DNA from: Rodentibacter sp901420285
GTDB taxonomy: Bacteria; Pseudomonadota; Gammaproteobacteria; Enterobacterales; Pasteurellaceae
Length of the DNA: 64,000 nucleotides
Assembly: GCF_041734645.1 (NCBI RefSeq)
Contig: NZ_CP162010.1
Coordinates: forward strand, 620,001 to 684,000
Direction of reading: 5' to 3'
This document shows, piece after piece, positions 26,064-36,300 of the stretch (position 1 is the first letter of the stretch; each line of letters begins with the position of its first letter). The notes below the pieces were generated by a model. That model ran no database searches. It worked only from the letters and a program-made list of their open reading frames with translations, and was not told the origin of the DNA. Both the position numbers and the translations under genes were made by a program.

Positions 26064-27970
26064 TATTTTTCCTGTTTTCGACGTAATGCCAAAACGCTGC
26101 AAAGCGCGCCTAACGCCATTAAAATGCCGCCCGCCCAAAGCCATCGAATCAACGGTTTGTAGTGCAAGCGGAAGGTGAATTTGCCGTTGCCCAGGCTGTC
26201 ACCCATCACGATATAAAGGTCGCCCCAAAAGCCGGCGTCTATGCCGACTTCGCTCATGGTCATGGCGCGCACATCGTAATAACGACGTTCGGGAATGATT
26301 CGAGCATAAGGCCGGCCGTTTTCGGTGACCTCAAAAAAAGCGACTTCGGCGGTAAAGTTTGGGCCGATCTCGTTAGAAAATTCGCGATAATGAAATTCGT
26401 ATTGCCCTAAAGTCTGGCTTTGATGCGGTGCCAAACGGACACCGATTTCGCTGCCGAAATATCCGCTCATTACCGCGCCCATGGCGGCAATTGCTACGCC
26501 GCTGTGGGCTAAAATCATGCCGAGCTGCGGCAAGCGAATGCGCTGCCAATTTTGCCATAAGGTCGCCACTAAAAGCCAAACGGCAAGGGTTAAAAGGGCA
26601 AATGCAAACGGTCGGAAAGTTAAGGTCTCGTTATGGCGCAACTGTTGCCAAATCATTAGCGCTGAAATGATAAACGCCGGAACAAGTAACCATAAACGGC
26701 GTAAAAACATTGCGCGATTAAAGCCTGCCCGATGCAACGCAAGCGACGCCGTCATAGCGATTAACATGAACGCGATAATCGGCAGGAAAATACTATTAAA
26801 GTACGGACTTCCCACCGAAATCGAGCCCCAATTCATGGCTTGGAACAACATCGGATAGAAGGTGCCTAGGAAGGTGGAAACAGTGGCGACGGTGAGCAAA
26901 ATATTCAGCAATAAAATGCCGCCCGTTTTGGAAATGAGTCGAAATTCAACGGTGTTTTCGTTATCGCTTCCCGCCCGCAAAGCAAATAAGCCTAATGCGC
27001 TGACGGTGAGCAGGAAGAAAATTAGCAGTAACACATAACCGCGCGTATTATCCAACGCAAAGGCATGCACGGAACTAAGCGCGCCCGAACGTACGATAAA
27101 CGTACCGAGTATGCTGAAGGCGAAAGCAAGCAAGGAAAAGAGGGTTGTCCAATAATTAAAGGCGCCTTGTTTTTCCGTCACCGTTAAGCTGTGTAATAAC
27201 GCCAATCCGAGCAACCACGGCATGAGCGAGGCGTTTTCCACCGGATCCCAAAACCACCAGCCGCCCCAACCGAGTTCGTAGTAAGCCCACCAAGCGCCGA
27301 GCACGATACCGAGAGTTAAAAATAACCACGCACTCAGCACCCAGCACCGCATTGAACGAGCGATTTGGCGGGCGGAACGAGGGTAAATTAATGCCGCTAA
27401 ACTCATAGCAAAATTTACGGCAAAGCCGACATAGCCGATGTAAAGCAGCGGAGGGTGGAAAATTAATCCGATGTCTTGCAGCATTGGATTAAGATCGCGT
27501 CCTTCTTGCGGTGGTGGAAAAATACGTCCGAACGGATTGGAGTAAAACAGGATAAATAGCGCGAAGCCGAAACAGATTAGCCCCAGCAAAGATAAGGTTT
27601 GCGCGGAAAACGTGCGGTCATGTTTACGGTTAAAGAACGCAAACGCAGCAAGCCAAAGGCTTAAGGAAAACAACCAAAATAACATTGAGCCTTCATGTCC
27701 ACCCCAAGTCGCCGCCACTTTGAAGAACAGCGGAAGTTGAGAATTTGAATGGGCTGCAACGTATTCAAGGGTAAAATCGTCCGTTGCGAAAGCGTAGGCG
27801 AGTAGCGCAACGGATGCGGTGCCGGATAAGGCGATCAGATAACTTAACCACCAGGCCGAATGGATGAGCGTTGGGCTTTTTTTATACAAGCCGAGTTGCG
27901 GTAGCAAAGCGAGGAAGAAAGCGCCGGAGGTTGCCAGTAAGAGAAAGAAAAAACCGAGTTCAGGAAGCAT
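26063..27970 (-). CDS. ccmF: Cytochrome c haem lyase, CcmF/NrfE type
   Basis: Polytopic haem-handling protein of 635 residues with about 14-15 membrane segments. The tryptophan-rich WWD motif WGGWWFWDPVENASLMPWL binds haem, and WGGHEGSMLFW is another family block. It transfers haem to apocytochrome together with CcmH/NrfF and DsbE, encoded next. Without the cytochrome structural genes it cannot be decided whether this set is CcmF or the nitrite-reductase-specific NrfE. I recall a similar block (HI0934-0936) in H. influenzae at a different location. A dispersed word copy at 27344 is read as part of RSMRCWVL. Confidence 0.92.
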   Translation of the reverse strand: MLPELGFFFLLLATSGAFFLALLPQLGLYKKSPTLIHSAWWLSYLIALSGTASVALLAYAFATDDFTLEYVAAHSNSQLPLFFKVAATWGGHEGSMLFWLFSLSLWLAAFAFFNRKHDRTFSAQTLSLLGLICFGFALFILFYSNPFGRIFPPPQEGRDLNPMLQDIGLIFHPPLLYIGYVGFAVNFAMSLAALIYPRSARQIARSMRCWVLSAWLFLTLGIVLGAWWAYYELGWGGWWFWDPVENASLMPWLLGLALLHSLTVTEKQGAFNYWTTLFSLLAFAFSILGTFIVRSGALSSVHAFALDNTRGYVLLLIFFLLTVSALGLFALRAGSDNENTVEFRLISKTGGILLLNILLTVATVSTFLGTFYPMLFQAMNWGSISVGSPYFNSIFLPIIAFMLIAMTASLALHRAGFNRAMFLRRLWLLVPAFIISALMIWQQLRHNETLTFRPFAFALLTLAVWLLVATLWQNWQRIRLPQLGMILAHSGVAIAAMGAVMSGYFGSEIGVRLAPHQSQTLGQYEFHYREFSNEIGPNFTAEVAFFEVTENGRPYARIIPERRYYDVRAMTMSEVGIDAGFWGDLYIVMGDSLGNGKFTFRLHYKPLIRWLWAGGILMALGALCSVLALRRKQEK

Positions 27971-28057
27971 AATTTCGTTTGTTAAGAGTAATTGGCGAAG
28001 TACGGAAAAGTCACAAAAACGACGTATCTTATTACGCCTTTATTAAAAAGGCCATTG

Positions 28058-29050
28058 CTAATTTTTGGCCGAATAAACTTTAAATTTCGACGTTTGCGCC
28101 AGTACGTCGAATACATCGAAATGGTGTTGCAATAAATCGGCATAAGGCAAGAATGCATTGGCCACAATGCGTAATTCACCACCTTGATTCAAATGCTTTT
28201 TGGCCTGACCGATAAGTTCCTGTACGGTGCGATAGGCGGTGTTGAGGCCATCATGGAAAGGCGGATTGGAAATGATCAGATCGAATTTACCTTCAACATT
28301 TGAGAACACATCGCTGGCCAAAACATCGCCTTCCAATTGGTTTTCCGCAAGGGTTTTGCGTGCTGATGCCAAGGCCATGGCGTGAATGTCGGTCATCGTA
28401 ATTTGCGCGTCGGGATTGTGTTTTTTAATCGTTGCACCGATTACACCGGCACCGCATCCGAGATCCAATATTTTGCCGTTGATGCGATTCTGCAAAGTTG
28501 AAAGCAACAATGCAGTGCCAACGTCCAATTCGTGGGCGCTAAATACACCGGGTAAACTGTGTACTATTAATCCATCCAACTGCGGATGCCGATAGCTTTT
28601 CCAATAATCGGCGAGGGCAAACTGCGGGCGTTTTTGCAAGGAAAAATAATAAAGCCCACAACGGCGCGCCGAATCAATTTTTGCTGTGTTGCCGAAAGGT
28701 GCGAGCATTTTTTCCACCGAACGCACGCCGCTGCGATTTTCACCGACGATTAACATTTCTTGCGCGTCTTTTGCCCGAGCCAGCAGTTGCATCAGTTGGA
28801 ACTGTACTTCTTGTTTGTTTTTTGTCCAGTAATAAATGATGAGATCCGCCTCACCTTCAAATTCGACGCCGAAATCGACGGCATCAGCGTCGCGCGCATA
28901 GTCGAAATAGCTACTCCAAATGCTGACGGCGCTGCAATGCGGTGCTATTTGAGAAGGAAATTGGTCGTTAATTCCGCCGGCAAACAAAACGGATTTACCG
29001 CGAAAAAGGGGAAGGTGGCGTTGTAAAACTTCGCTTTCAAGAGAAATCAC
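28058..29050 (-). CDS. rsmC: 16S rRNA (guanine1207-N2)-methyltransferase RsmC
   Basis: SAM-dependent methyltransferase of 330 residues acting on G1207 of 16S rRNA in the 30S subunit. The C-terminal domain has the SAM motif ILDLGCGAGVIGATI and the catalytic ISNPPFHDG. The N-terminal domain is a degenerate copy of the same fold (GKSVLFAGGINDQFP), as in E. coli RsmC. It is divergent from the lipoprotein-holD-rimI group. A dispersed word copy is in frame at 28935-28945 (codons for IAPHCSA). Confidence 0.95.
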   Translation of the reverse strand: MISLESEVLQRHLPLFRGKSVLFAGGINDQFPSQIAPHCSAVSIWSSYFDYARDADAVDFGVEFEGEADLIIYYWTKNKQEVQFQLMQLLARAKDAQEMLIVGENRSGVRSVEKMLAPFGNTAKIDSARRCGLYYFSLQKRPQFALADYWKSYRHPQLDGLIVHSLPGVFSAHELDVGTALLLSTLQNRINGKILDLGCGAGVIGATIKKHNPDAQITMTDIHAMALASARKTLAENQLEGDVLASDVFSNVEGKFDLIISNPPFHDGLNTAYRTVQELIGQAKKHLNQGGELRIVANAFLPYADLLQHHFDVFDVLAQTSKFKVYSAKN

Positions 29051-29160
29051 GCTTTGAATTCCTGTAGCTTATTGGTTAAAATTGTCGCCATTTTAGCAAA
29101 GATAGCGATGATAAAAAATGATTTCATGGCTTTTGCTACTTTTCTTGAGAGGACGTTTTT

Positions 29161-29727
29161 ATGCAAAAATTTTTCTTAGCTGCGGCACTGGCAAGCTTGC
29201 TTTCCGGTTGCCAATTAATCGAACAATTGCAAGGTAAGTGGCAAACACCGTCCGCCGGCGAAGTGACAGCTGAACAGGCAAAATTAGACGCGCAATATGA
29301 ACGCGTGAAAAAAAATGGCGGAGAAATTCTGTTCAATGGCGAAAAATATTACAAACAAACTCAAGCAGTGAGAGGTGAAGATCCGCGTTTTATTAGTTTG
29401 GCGGTGAGTCAGGATCGCACTAATCGCAAGTCATTGTTAAGCGAAACCTTTTATTTGCAGGATATGTCCCATGAAGCGGCATTAACCGAAAAATACTTAA
29501 ATTCGAATAAAAGCGCTTGCTCCTTGCAAGCTTTAAACGATGGCGCTACGCCTTATTACGCCTGTGATGGTAAAGATTTCCAACGCTTTATCGCGGTGGT
29601 GTATAAAGATAAAAATATTTTGTCGTTCCGTAGCTTAAAAGCTTATCAACAGAAACCGACGGTGTCGGAAGAAAAAGCCATCGTAAAAGGCTTAATCGAC
29701 TATCCGTTCGATGCTATCGCGCGTTAA
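29161..29727 (+). CDS. Hypothetical lipoprotein
   Basis: A 188-residue protein with a signal peptide ending in a lipobox (MQKFFLAAALASLLSGCQ, acylated Cys at residue 18). The mature part begins with LIEQLQGKWQTPSAGEVTAEQAKLDAQYERVKKNGGE and includes two cysteines (SACSLQAL, YYACDGKD) that may form a disulfide. I do not recognise a known family. It ends 4 bp before holD and is probably the first gene of a lipoprotein-holD-rimI unit. Confidence 0.75.
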   Translation: MQKFFLAAALASLLSGCQLIEQLQGKWQTPSAGEVTAEQAKLDAQYERVKKNGGEILFNGEKYYKQTQAVRGEDPRFISLAVSQDRTNRKSLLSETFYLQDMSHEAALTEKYLNSNKSACSLQALNDGATPYYACDGKDFQRFIAVVYKDKNILSFRSLKAYQQKPTVSEEKAIVKGLIDYPFDAIAR

Positions 29728-29731
29728 TCAT

Positions 29732-30136
29732 ATGGACCGACGCCATCTCCTTTTAAACGAAATGGGTATCAGCCAATGGCAATTGCATCGCCCGGAAGTG
29801 CTTCGGGGTGTGGTGACTGTTGTCGTCGCGCCACACATTCAATTAATCGTAGTTGCCGAGGAAGACTTCAGTCAAAGCGCGCTGTTTGCCGATATTTTGC
29901 GCGCTCTTGCATTGCAAAAAGAAGATTGTCTTTGCGTGAATGACGAGCAAGTTCAGCATCTCGAATTAAATCATTCCGCGCGTTATTGGCTGCTCGCCGA
30001 GGAGGCCAAACAGCACCGCATTGAAGCTTATTGTTTAAAGGCCGAGCAGATTTATCGTTCGCCGGATTTTGCGCAGTTTCAATCTTCTCCCGCAGCCAAA
30101 CGTGAACTTTGGCGACAAATTCAACAAACTCAATAA
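29732..30136 (+). CDS. holD: DNA polymerase III psi subunit
   Basis: Psi subunit of the clamp-loader complex, linking chi (HolC) and SSB to DnaX. The ATG at 29732 gives 134 residues (MDRRHLLLNEMGISQWQLHRPEVLRG), matching the family's conserved N-terminal block for DnaX binding. The rest is poorly conserved, as usual for psi. rimI starts 1 bp after its stop, the standard holD-rimI pair. The dispersed word is in frame at 30013-30023 (KQHRIEAY). Confidence 0.93.
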   Translation: MDRRHLLLNEMGISQWQLHRPEVLRGVVTVVVAPHIQLIVVAEEDFSQSALFADILRALALQKEDCLCVNDEQVQHLELNHSARYWLLAEEAKQHRIEAYCLKAEQIYRSPDFAQFQSSPAAKRELWRQIQQTQ

Positions 30137-30137
30137 T

Positions 30138-30581
30138 ATGCCACAAATTTTCCCTGTCGAAGCGGACGATTTCGACTGCCTTTACGAAATCGAACGGCAA
30201 GCGCATCTTGTGCCTTGGTCGCTCGCTACGCTTAAAAATAATCAAGGCGAACGTTATTTGAATTTAAAATTGCTGGACGCAGGCCGCATTGTCGGTTTTG
30301 CCGTTTGCCAAACGGTGTTAGATGAAGCGACTTTATTTAATCTTGCTGTCGAACCGGCTAGTCAAGGTAAAGGCTTCGGCAAAATATTACTCAATAAATT
30401 GATGGAAGAATTGCGTAAAAAGGGCATTCAAACCCTTTGGTTGGAAGTGCGCGAATCTAATTCCATTGCTCGCCGGCTGTATGAAAAACAAGGCTTCAAC
30501 GAAGTGGATATACGCAAAAATTACTACCCGAAACCCAATGGCGGGCGCGAGAACGCGGTGGTCATGGCGTGTTATTTGTGA
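30138..30581 (+). CDS. rimI: Ribosomal protein bS18 alanine N-acetyltransferase RimI
   Basis: GNAT acetyltransferase of 147 residues that acetylates the N-terminal alanine of ribosomal protein S18. The acetyl-CoA loop is in SQGKGFGKILLNKLM, and the C-terminal WLEVRESNSIARRLYEKQGF block is typical of RimI. The start is taken at ATG 30138 (MPQIFPVEADDFDCLYEIE); the frame runs on upstream inside holD. Confidence 0.94.
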   Translation: MPQIFPVEADDFDCLYEIERQAHLVPWSLATLKNNQGERYLNLKLLDAGRIVGFAVCQTVLDEATLFNLAVEPASQGKGFGKILLNKLMEELRKKGIQTLWLEVRESNSIARRLYEKQGFNEVDIRKNYYPKPNGGRENAVVMACYL

Positions 30582-30636
30582 GTTGAAGAGAACGGCGCAT
30601 GCCTAATTCGGGCGGTTTCCGTTAGCTGAAGATCTA

Positions 30637-30708
30637 AAATAGCACCGCATTGAAGCCTTGCAGCGCAAGCTTTCCCTTGTCGCTCTAGGTTTCAATGCGG
30701 TGCTATTT
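30637..30708. terminator. Inverted word pair, bidirectional terminator between rimI and fdhE
   Basis: AAAATAGCACCGCATTGAA at the left and TTCAATGCGGTGCTATTTT at the right are perfect inverse copies separated by 36 bp (arms 30641-30654 and 30691-30704). The outer A and T runs allow termination of both convergent transcripts. It gives the longest clean consensus of the dispersed word with its AT-rich flank. Confidence 0.7.
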
Positions 30709-30720
30709 TGATACTTCGTT

Positions 30721-31632
30721 TTAACTTTCTTGTGCAGGGAAAATAAATGGATTTAAGCCACTGCGGGCGAAGCCTTTTTCTTCCATTTCCACATCTAAGA
30801 AAATTGACGCCAAATCATCGGCGACGGCTTCGACATTCGGATCTTTTTCTTGGAACAGCATTTTTAAATAACTTTCGCAGCTGCCGCAAGTTTCCGCGCG
30901 AATCAGCGCCAGTTCTTCGTTCAATGACCATAATTCCAGCTTATCGTGGCCGTTGCAGTTGGTGCACTGGGCGCGTACCAAATTCCATTCGCTTTCACAA
31001 AGGGAGCAATGCAAATAGCGCAGGCCTTGTGATGAGCCGATATGAATCATACTGGCAACCGGCGCACAGCCGCAAACCGGGCAATAATGCAGATTCTCGG
31101 TGTTTTCCAGACGGCTGTGGTGAGGAATTTGCTGCGCCAGTTGGAGCCAATAAAGTGATAACGCAGCCCAAATAAACACCGCTTTGTCGCTGTCGACTAA
31201 ATTGAATTCTTGTGCGAGCAAATGGCTTGCCATTTCTTCCAATTCGCCGCTTGAAGCTTTTTCCAACGAGTCGATTGTGGCGACAACTTGTTCGTTTGCC
31301 TTTGTTTTTACTTCACTTAGAATTTCCGTTAAATATTCGCGCCAAATGATATCGCGTTTGAATTTTTTGGCATTGAGCGGTTCGATGCCGCTTAAATGTG
31401 CTAAATCTTGTTTAGGCAGCGGATTTTTTTCAAGGGTTGTGAGTTGGCTTTCCACCACATCTGCTACAAATAAAAGATAGTCGGCAAGAGGATGATCTTT
31501 CGCTAATTCTCTTAAGCGTTTGGCACGACGTTGATACAGATTTTTCGGGTTGGCGAATAGTACTGCCGGCGTTTCGTAAGAATTTTTTTTCTGTTCTTTA
31601 ATCTCCGCTTCGGAGAGGATTTTGATACTCAT
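30721..31632 (-). CDS. fdhE: Formate dehydrogenase accessory protein FdhE
   Basis: Cytosolic iron-binding protein needed for assembly of respiratory formate dehydrogenase. Its C-terminal half carries rubredoxin-like Cys pairs: YCPVCGCAP, LHCSLCESEWN, AQCTNCNG and ETCGSCESY. The start MSIKILSEAEIKEQ at 31632 gives 303 residues; the upstream frame overlaps a hairpin and is unlikely to be used. It follows fdnI with a hairpin between, so its expression may be lower than that of the structural genes. Confidence 0.93.
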   Translation of the reverse strand: MSIKILSEAEIKEQKKNSYETPAVLFANPKNLYQRRAKRLRELAKDHPLADYLLFVADVVESQLTTLEKNPLPKQDLAHLSGIEPLNAKKFKRDIIWREYLTEILSEVKTKANEQVVATIDSLEKASSGELEEMASHLLAQEFNLVDSDKAVFIWAALSLYWLQLAQQIPHHSRLENTENLHYCPVCGCAPVASMIHIGSSQGLRYLHCSLCESEWNLVRAQCTNCNGHDKLELWSLNEELALIRAETCGSCESYLKMLFQEKDPNVEAVADDLASIFLDVEMEEKGFARSGLNPFIFPAQES

Positions 31633-31683
31633 AATGTTCTCTTTAATCACGGTCCGGTAAGTCCGTTTTCGGGTTACATAATA

Positions 31684-31711
31684 AAAAGTGCGGTCAATTA
31701 ACCGCACTTTT
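31684..31711. terminator. Hin-type uptake-sequence pair / terminator between fdnI and fdhE
   Basis: AAAAGTGCGGT-CAATTA-ACCGCACTTTT, two inverted copies of the classical Pasteurellaceae 9-base uptake word AAGTGCGGT forming an 11-bp stem. It is the only such Hin-type pair noticed in the window, while other terminators use the CAATGCGGTGC word instead. Confidence 0.8.
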
Positions 31712-31727
31712 CTTGCATTATAAAGGG

Positions 31728-32444
31728 CTATTTTCCAAAACCTTTAAATAGAACTTTGGTCTTGAGATTTTTCCCTTCCTGTTCGTTGATCAGGTCTTGT
31801 TCCAATTCTTCGAGCACTTCTTCACGGTACCATTTCGGGTGGTGTTTTTTCGCCCAGCGAACAGTAACCCAACCTTCTACAATGCCGCGAATGGAACCTT
31901 TCACCCAGAACGCCATGTACATATGCACCAAAATACCGGTGAATAGCATAAACGCACTGGCTGAGTGAAGCAGAATCGCGATTCTGAGCACCGGAATGGA
32001 GAAGTAGTGCGAGAAGTATTGACGCCACATAATGATACCGGTGACAAGTAATGTCAGCATGGCCAAGTTTAATGTCCAAAAGAGCATTTTTTGACCAAGG
32101 TTATATTTGCCGTTATCAGCGACTGCGTGCTCGTTGCCTTTTAATACTTCAAGCATGCCTTTTGCCCAACGAATATCGTTTTTTTCCGGAATGTTATGAT
32201 CCCAATACAATAACGCAAGGTAAATAAAGGCGAAGAACATTAAAATTCCGGTGAACGGGTGAATTGCCCGAGCCAATTGCGGCGTACCTAGAATTTCCGT
32301 TAACCACGCGAAATCAGGGAAGAAAAACGCCACGCCGGTGAACATTGTCATAAAGAAGCAGATCACCAACAACCAGTGGCTGATACGCGCAGGCGTTCTG
32401 TGACGAATAACGCGAGTATCGTTGCTAATTTCAATTTTACTCAT
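31728..32444 (-). CDS. fdnI: Formate dehydrogenase cytochrome b subunit (gamma)
   Basis: Membrane subunit of respiratory formate dehydrogenase, with four membrane helices and two haem b groups, passing electrons to quinone. Histidine-bearing segments such as RHRTPARISHWLLV and ARAIHPFTGILMFF are typical. The start is ATG at 32444 (MSKIEISNDTRV), overlapping the fdxH stop by 8 bp (ATGAGTAA); the product has 238 residues. It is third in fdnG-fdxH-fdnI. Confidence 0.93.
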   Translation of the reverse strand: MSKIEISNDTRVIRHRTPARISHWLLVICFFMTMFTGVAFFFPDFAWLTEILGTPQLARAIHPFTGILMFFAFIYLALLYWDHNIPEKNDIRWAKGMLEVLKGNEHAVADNGKYNLGQKMLFWTLNLAMLTLLVTGIIMWRQYFSHYFSIPVLRIAILLHSASAFMLFTGILVHMYMAFWVKGSIRGIVEGWVTVRWAKKHHPKWYREEVLEELEQDLINEQEGKNLKTKVLFKGFGK

Positions 32445-33381
32445 GTTGTTCTCCCTTTTTGGCATGTTTATCTTCGTCTTCAAATTCGTGGTGATGATCT
32501 TCCACATCTTCTTCCACGTTCGGGCCGACGGTTAAGTAATGGCCGATTTCGGCTAATGCCAAACCGCCCATGGCAACCGCAGCAACCGGTTTGAGAACGT
32601 CTTTCCATAATGTCACGCTAATATCAATTTGCGGATCTTTCGGAAGTCCGTTGTAAAGTTCCGGTTTATCGGCGTGATGCAACACATACATAACATGAGT
32701 GCCGCCGACCCCTTCCGGATCGTAAAGTCCCGCATTTTCATAACCGCGTGCTTTAAGTTCCGCAATACGTTGTTCTGCGTACACTTTCATTTCTTCTTTA
32801 GAACCGAAACGAAGCGCGCCGGTCGGACAGGTTTTCACACAAGCCGGTTCTTGTCCCACGGAAACACGGTCAACACAAAGGGTACATTTGTACACACGAT
32901 TGTCTTCCGGATTCATACGTGGAATGTTGAACGGACAACCGGCGATACAGTAACCGCAACCGATACATTTGTCGGATTGGAAATCCACAATACCGTTTGC
33001 ATATTGGATAATCGCACCCGGCGCCGGGCAAGCCTTCAAACAGCCCGGTTCTTGACAGTGCATACAACCGTCTTTACGGATTAACCATTCTAAACGATCG
33101 TTTTCTTCCACTTCGTTAAAGCGCATAACTGTCCATGCTTTCGGGTTCAGATCTACTGGGTTATCGTAGATCCCCACACACTGTGCATTGACATCAGAGC
33201 GAATGTCATTCCACTCTGAACAACCAACTTGGCAAGCTTTACAGCCGATACAGGTGGTAACGTCAACCAGTTTTGCTACTTCAACTTTATGATCCCGCAC
33301 TTGAGGTGCCGGTGTTAGACCGGACGTTGCGGAGATTTTAATAATATCTTGCGTTTGAACGCCTTGAGCAGTTCCTGCCAT
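32437..33381 (-). CDS. fdxH: Formate dehydrogenase iron-sulfur subunit (beta)
   Basis: Electron-transfer subunit with four [4Fe-4S] clusters. The cysteine sets are CIGCKACQVGCSEWN, CMHCQEPGCLKACP, CIGCGYCIAGCPFN and CTLCVDRVSVGQEPACVKTCP. A C-terminal membrane helix (VLKPVAAVAMGGLALAEIGHYL) anchors it, followed by a His- and Glu-rich tail. The ATG at 33381 (MAGTAQGVQTQDIIKISATSG) gives 314 residues and starts just after the fdnG stop. Confidence 0.95.
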   Translation of the reverse strand: MAGTAQGVQTQDIIKISATSGLTPAPQVRDHKVEVAKLVDVTTCIGCKACQVGCSEWNDIRSDVNAQCVGIYDNPVDLNPKAWTVMRFNEVEENDRLEWLIRKDGCMHCQEPGCLKACPAPGAIIQYANGIVDFQSDKCIGCGYCIAGCPFNIPRMNPEDNRVYKCTLCVDRVSVGQEPACVKTCPTGALRFGSKEEMKVYAEQRIAELKARGYENAGLYDPEGVGGTHVMYVLHHADKPELYNGLPKDPQIDISVTLWKDVLKPVAAVAMGGLALAEIGHYLTVGPNVEEDVEDHHHEFEDEDKHAKKGEQHE

Positions 33382-33382
33382 A

Positions 33383-36300
33383 TTATGCCTCCGCTTTCTC
33401 AATGTTTACCAAGAATGTTTTGTATTCTGGTGTTTGAGTGACACCTTCACCCCAAGATGGTGTTAAGGTATTGGTGGAGAAACCACGGTTGCCTTTACCA
33501 TTTAAGGCTTTCATATTCCAGTGAATTGGGATACCCACATGGTGTACAGTACGTCCGTCGATTTCTAAATCTTTCAAACGTTTCGTTACAACCGCAACGG
33601 CTTTAATATAGCCACGGCGAGAAGTAATTTTCACCATATCACCTTTTTGGATGCCTTTTTCTGCCGCTAATTTCTCACCGATTTCCACAAATTGTTGCGG
33701 TTGCGCGATTATGTTGATCGCAGATTGCGCTGTCCAACTGTGGAAGTGTTCGGTCAAACGATAAGTGGTTGCCACATAAGGGAAATCTTTGTTTGAACCG
33801 ATAAATTCACGGTCTTCTTTATAAATACGAACAGTCGGATCAGAGACTACACTTGGATGTAGCGGGTTAGTGTCAATCGGACTTTCAATTGGCTCATAGT
33901 GTTCAGGTAATGGGCCTGTTGTAATTTTATCTACAGCAAATAAACGACCTACGCCTTCTGCAGACATAATAAATGGACCCGCATCAGAGCCAGGGGGTTG
34001 TGTGCCATAGTCAGCTACATCATGCCAGTTCCAGTTTTTACCGTTCCATTTGATTAATTGACGGTTTTTATCCCAAGGATTCCCATTAATATCAAGTGAA
34101 GCACGGCTGTAAAGAACACGGCGGTTTGCCGGCCATGCGAAGGCCCAACCTAATGTACAACCTAAACCTGAAGGGTCTGAGTTGTCACGATTCGCCATTT
34201 GGTTACCTTTTTCAGTCCATTGACCGACGTAGATCCAGTTACCAGCAGAAGTGGTGCCGTCATCACGTAAGTGAGCAAAGCCACTGAGTAATTGGCCTTT
34301 CTTATAAACCACATTACCGTTAGCATCTAAAAGATCTTCAAGAGCATAACCATTTAATTCCTTCGCTAACTCTGCAGCACTTGGTGCATGCGGTTGTGCA
34401 TAGTTCCAAGTCATGGCTTCAAACGATTCGATACCGCGACCACCTTCTTTTTGATAAAGATGATGCATTTCTTCACGAATCATAGAAAGAATCTCTACAT
34501 CAGGTAGCGCTTCACCTGGTTGATCACAGCCTTTCCAGTGCCATTGAGCCCAACGACCGGAGTTAGCAATAGAACCATCTTCTTCTGCGAAACAGGTGGT
34601 AGGTAAACGGAATACCTCAGTTTGAATTTCTGCTGGATTTACGTTGTTTGACTCACCAAAGTTTTTCCAGAATTCAGAAGATTCAGTTTGAAGTGGATCC
34701 ATAACCACTAAGAATTTCAATTTGCTCATACCTGAAACAGTTTTGTTTTTGTTTGGTAATGAGTTTAATACGTTGAAACCTTGTAAAATCCAACCGTTTA
34801 ATTTGCCATCATTCATTAATTTGACATGAGTGATCGGATCGTATAAGCGGTCAGCTTTTGGTAAGAAATCGAAGCCCCAACCATTTTCTTTGGTTGCTTT
34901 ATCACCATAGAACGTTTTCATCATACTTACGAAGAATTTCGATGTATTACGGTAGTAGTTTGTTTGGTTTGGTACGATATCTTTTGGTGTAATCGCATTA
35001 ATATATTGTTCGTAAGACGTATCTTTGTCATTTGGTAAACGCATATAGCCAGGTAAAGACATCGGCAATAAGCCCATATCAGTTGTACCTTGTACGTTTG
35101 AGTGTCCACGCAATGCATTAATACCACCACCCGGCATACCAATATTACCCAATAGTAATTGGATCATTGCCATTGAGCGAATGTTCTGTGTACCAATTGT
35201 GTGCTCAGTTAGACCTAACGCATATAAGTGCGTCATAGTTTTGTTTGGCGCAGAGGTTTTACCAATTTCTTCACAGATTTGTAAGAAGGTTTTTTGTTTC
35301 ACACCAGTGATACGCTCAACCATTTCCGGCGTATAGCGCGAAACGTGATCTTTCAAGATATTAATCACACAGCGTGGATCTTGTAAGGTCATATCGCGTT
35401 TAGCATGGCCATTTTCGTCGAATTGGTAGTTCCATTTTGATTTATCGTAAGTGTGTTTTTCTTCATCAAAGCCCACGAATAAACCATCTTCAAATTTGAA
35501 GCCTTCATCAATTAAGAAGGAAGCATTGGTGTAGTGTTTAACGTATTCGTGTTGGATTTGATTGGTTTCCAATAGGTAACGAATCACACCCATTAAGAAT
35601 GCGATATCAGTACCGGAACGCAGTGGTGCATGAAGGTCAGCAACAGAAGCAGTACGGTTAAAACGAGGGTCAACTACGATGATTTTCGCACCGTTTTTCT
35701 TCGCTTCGATTGCCCAACGGAAGCCAACAGGGTGAGCTTCAGCAGGGTTACCACCTTGCACAAGAATAAGATTGGCGTTTTTGATGTCAACCCAGTTATT
35801 TGTCATGGCACCGCGACCAAATGATGGAGCAAGACTTGCTACCGTTGGTCCGTGTCAAGTATTCGCTTGGTTACACATCGGCACCATGCCCAACATCCGC
35901 ACCCATTTATGAGTCAGCAGTGCGGCCTCGTTGCTCATGGCGGAAGCGGTCATAATCCCAGTGGTGGTCCAACGGTTAACAGTTTTGCCACTTGCATCTT
36001 TTTCAACAAAGTTAGCATCACGGTCATCTTTTAATAAACGAGAAATGCGTTTAATTGCATCTTCCCAAGAAAGGCGAACCCATTTGTCTGAACCTGGTGC
36101 GCGGTATTGCGGGTATAAGCAACGGCTTTCGCTATTAATATAGTCAAGTGCACCTGCACCTTTCGGACATAACGCTCCACGGCTTATCGGATGGTCTGGG
36201 TCACCTTCAAGGTGGAATAATTTAGAACGGGTATTGGTGCCGGTGTGGCTACTTAATGTGTCATAAGGTTTGCCTGTGCTATATAGCAACATACCGCAGC

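Noticed and set aside
35806..35857. fdnG as a frameshifted or split pseudogene
   Set aside because: The break is a single in-frame TGA at the known selenocysteine position with a SECIS-like hairpin, and the rest of the protein is intact.
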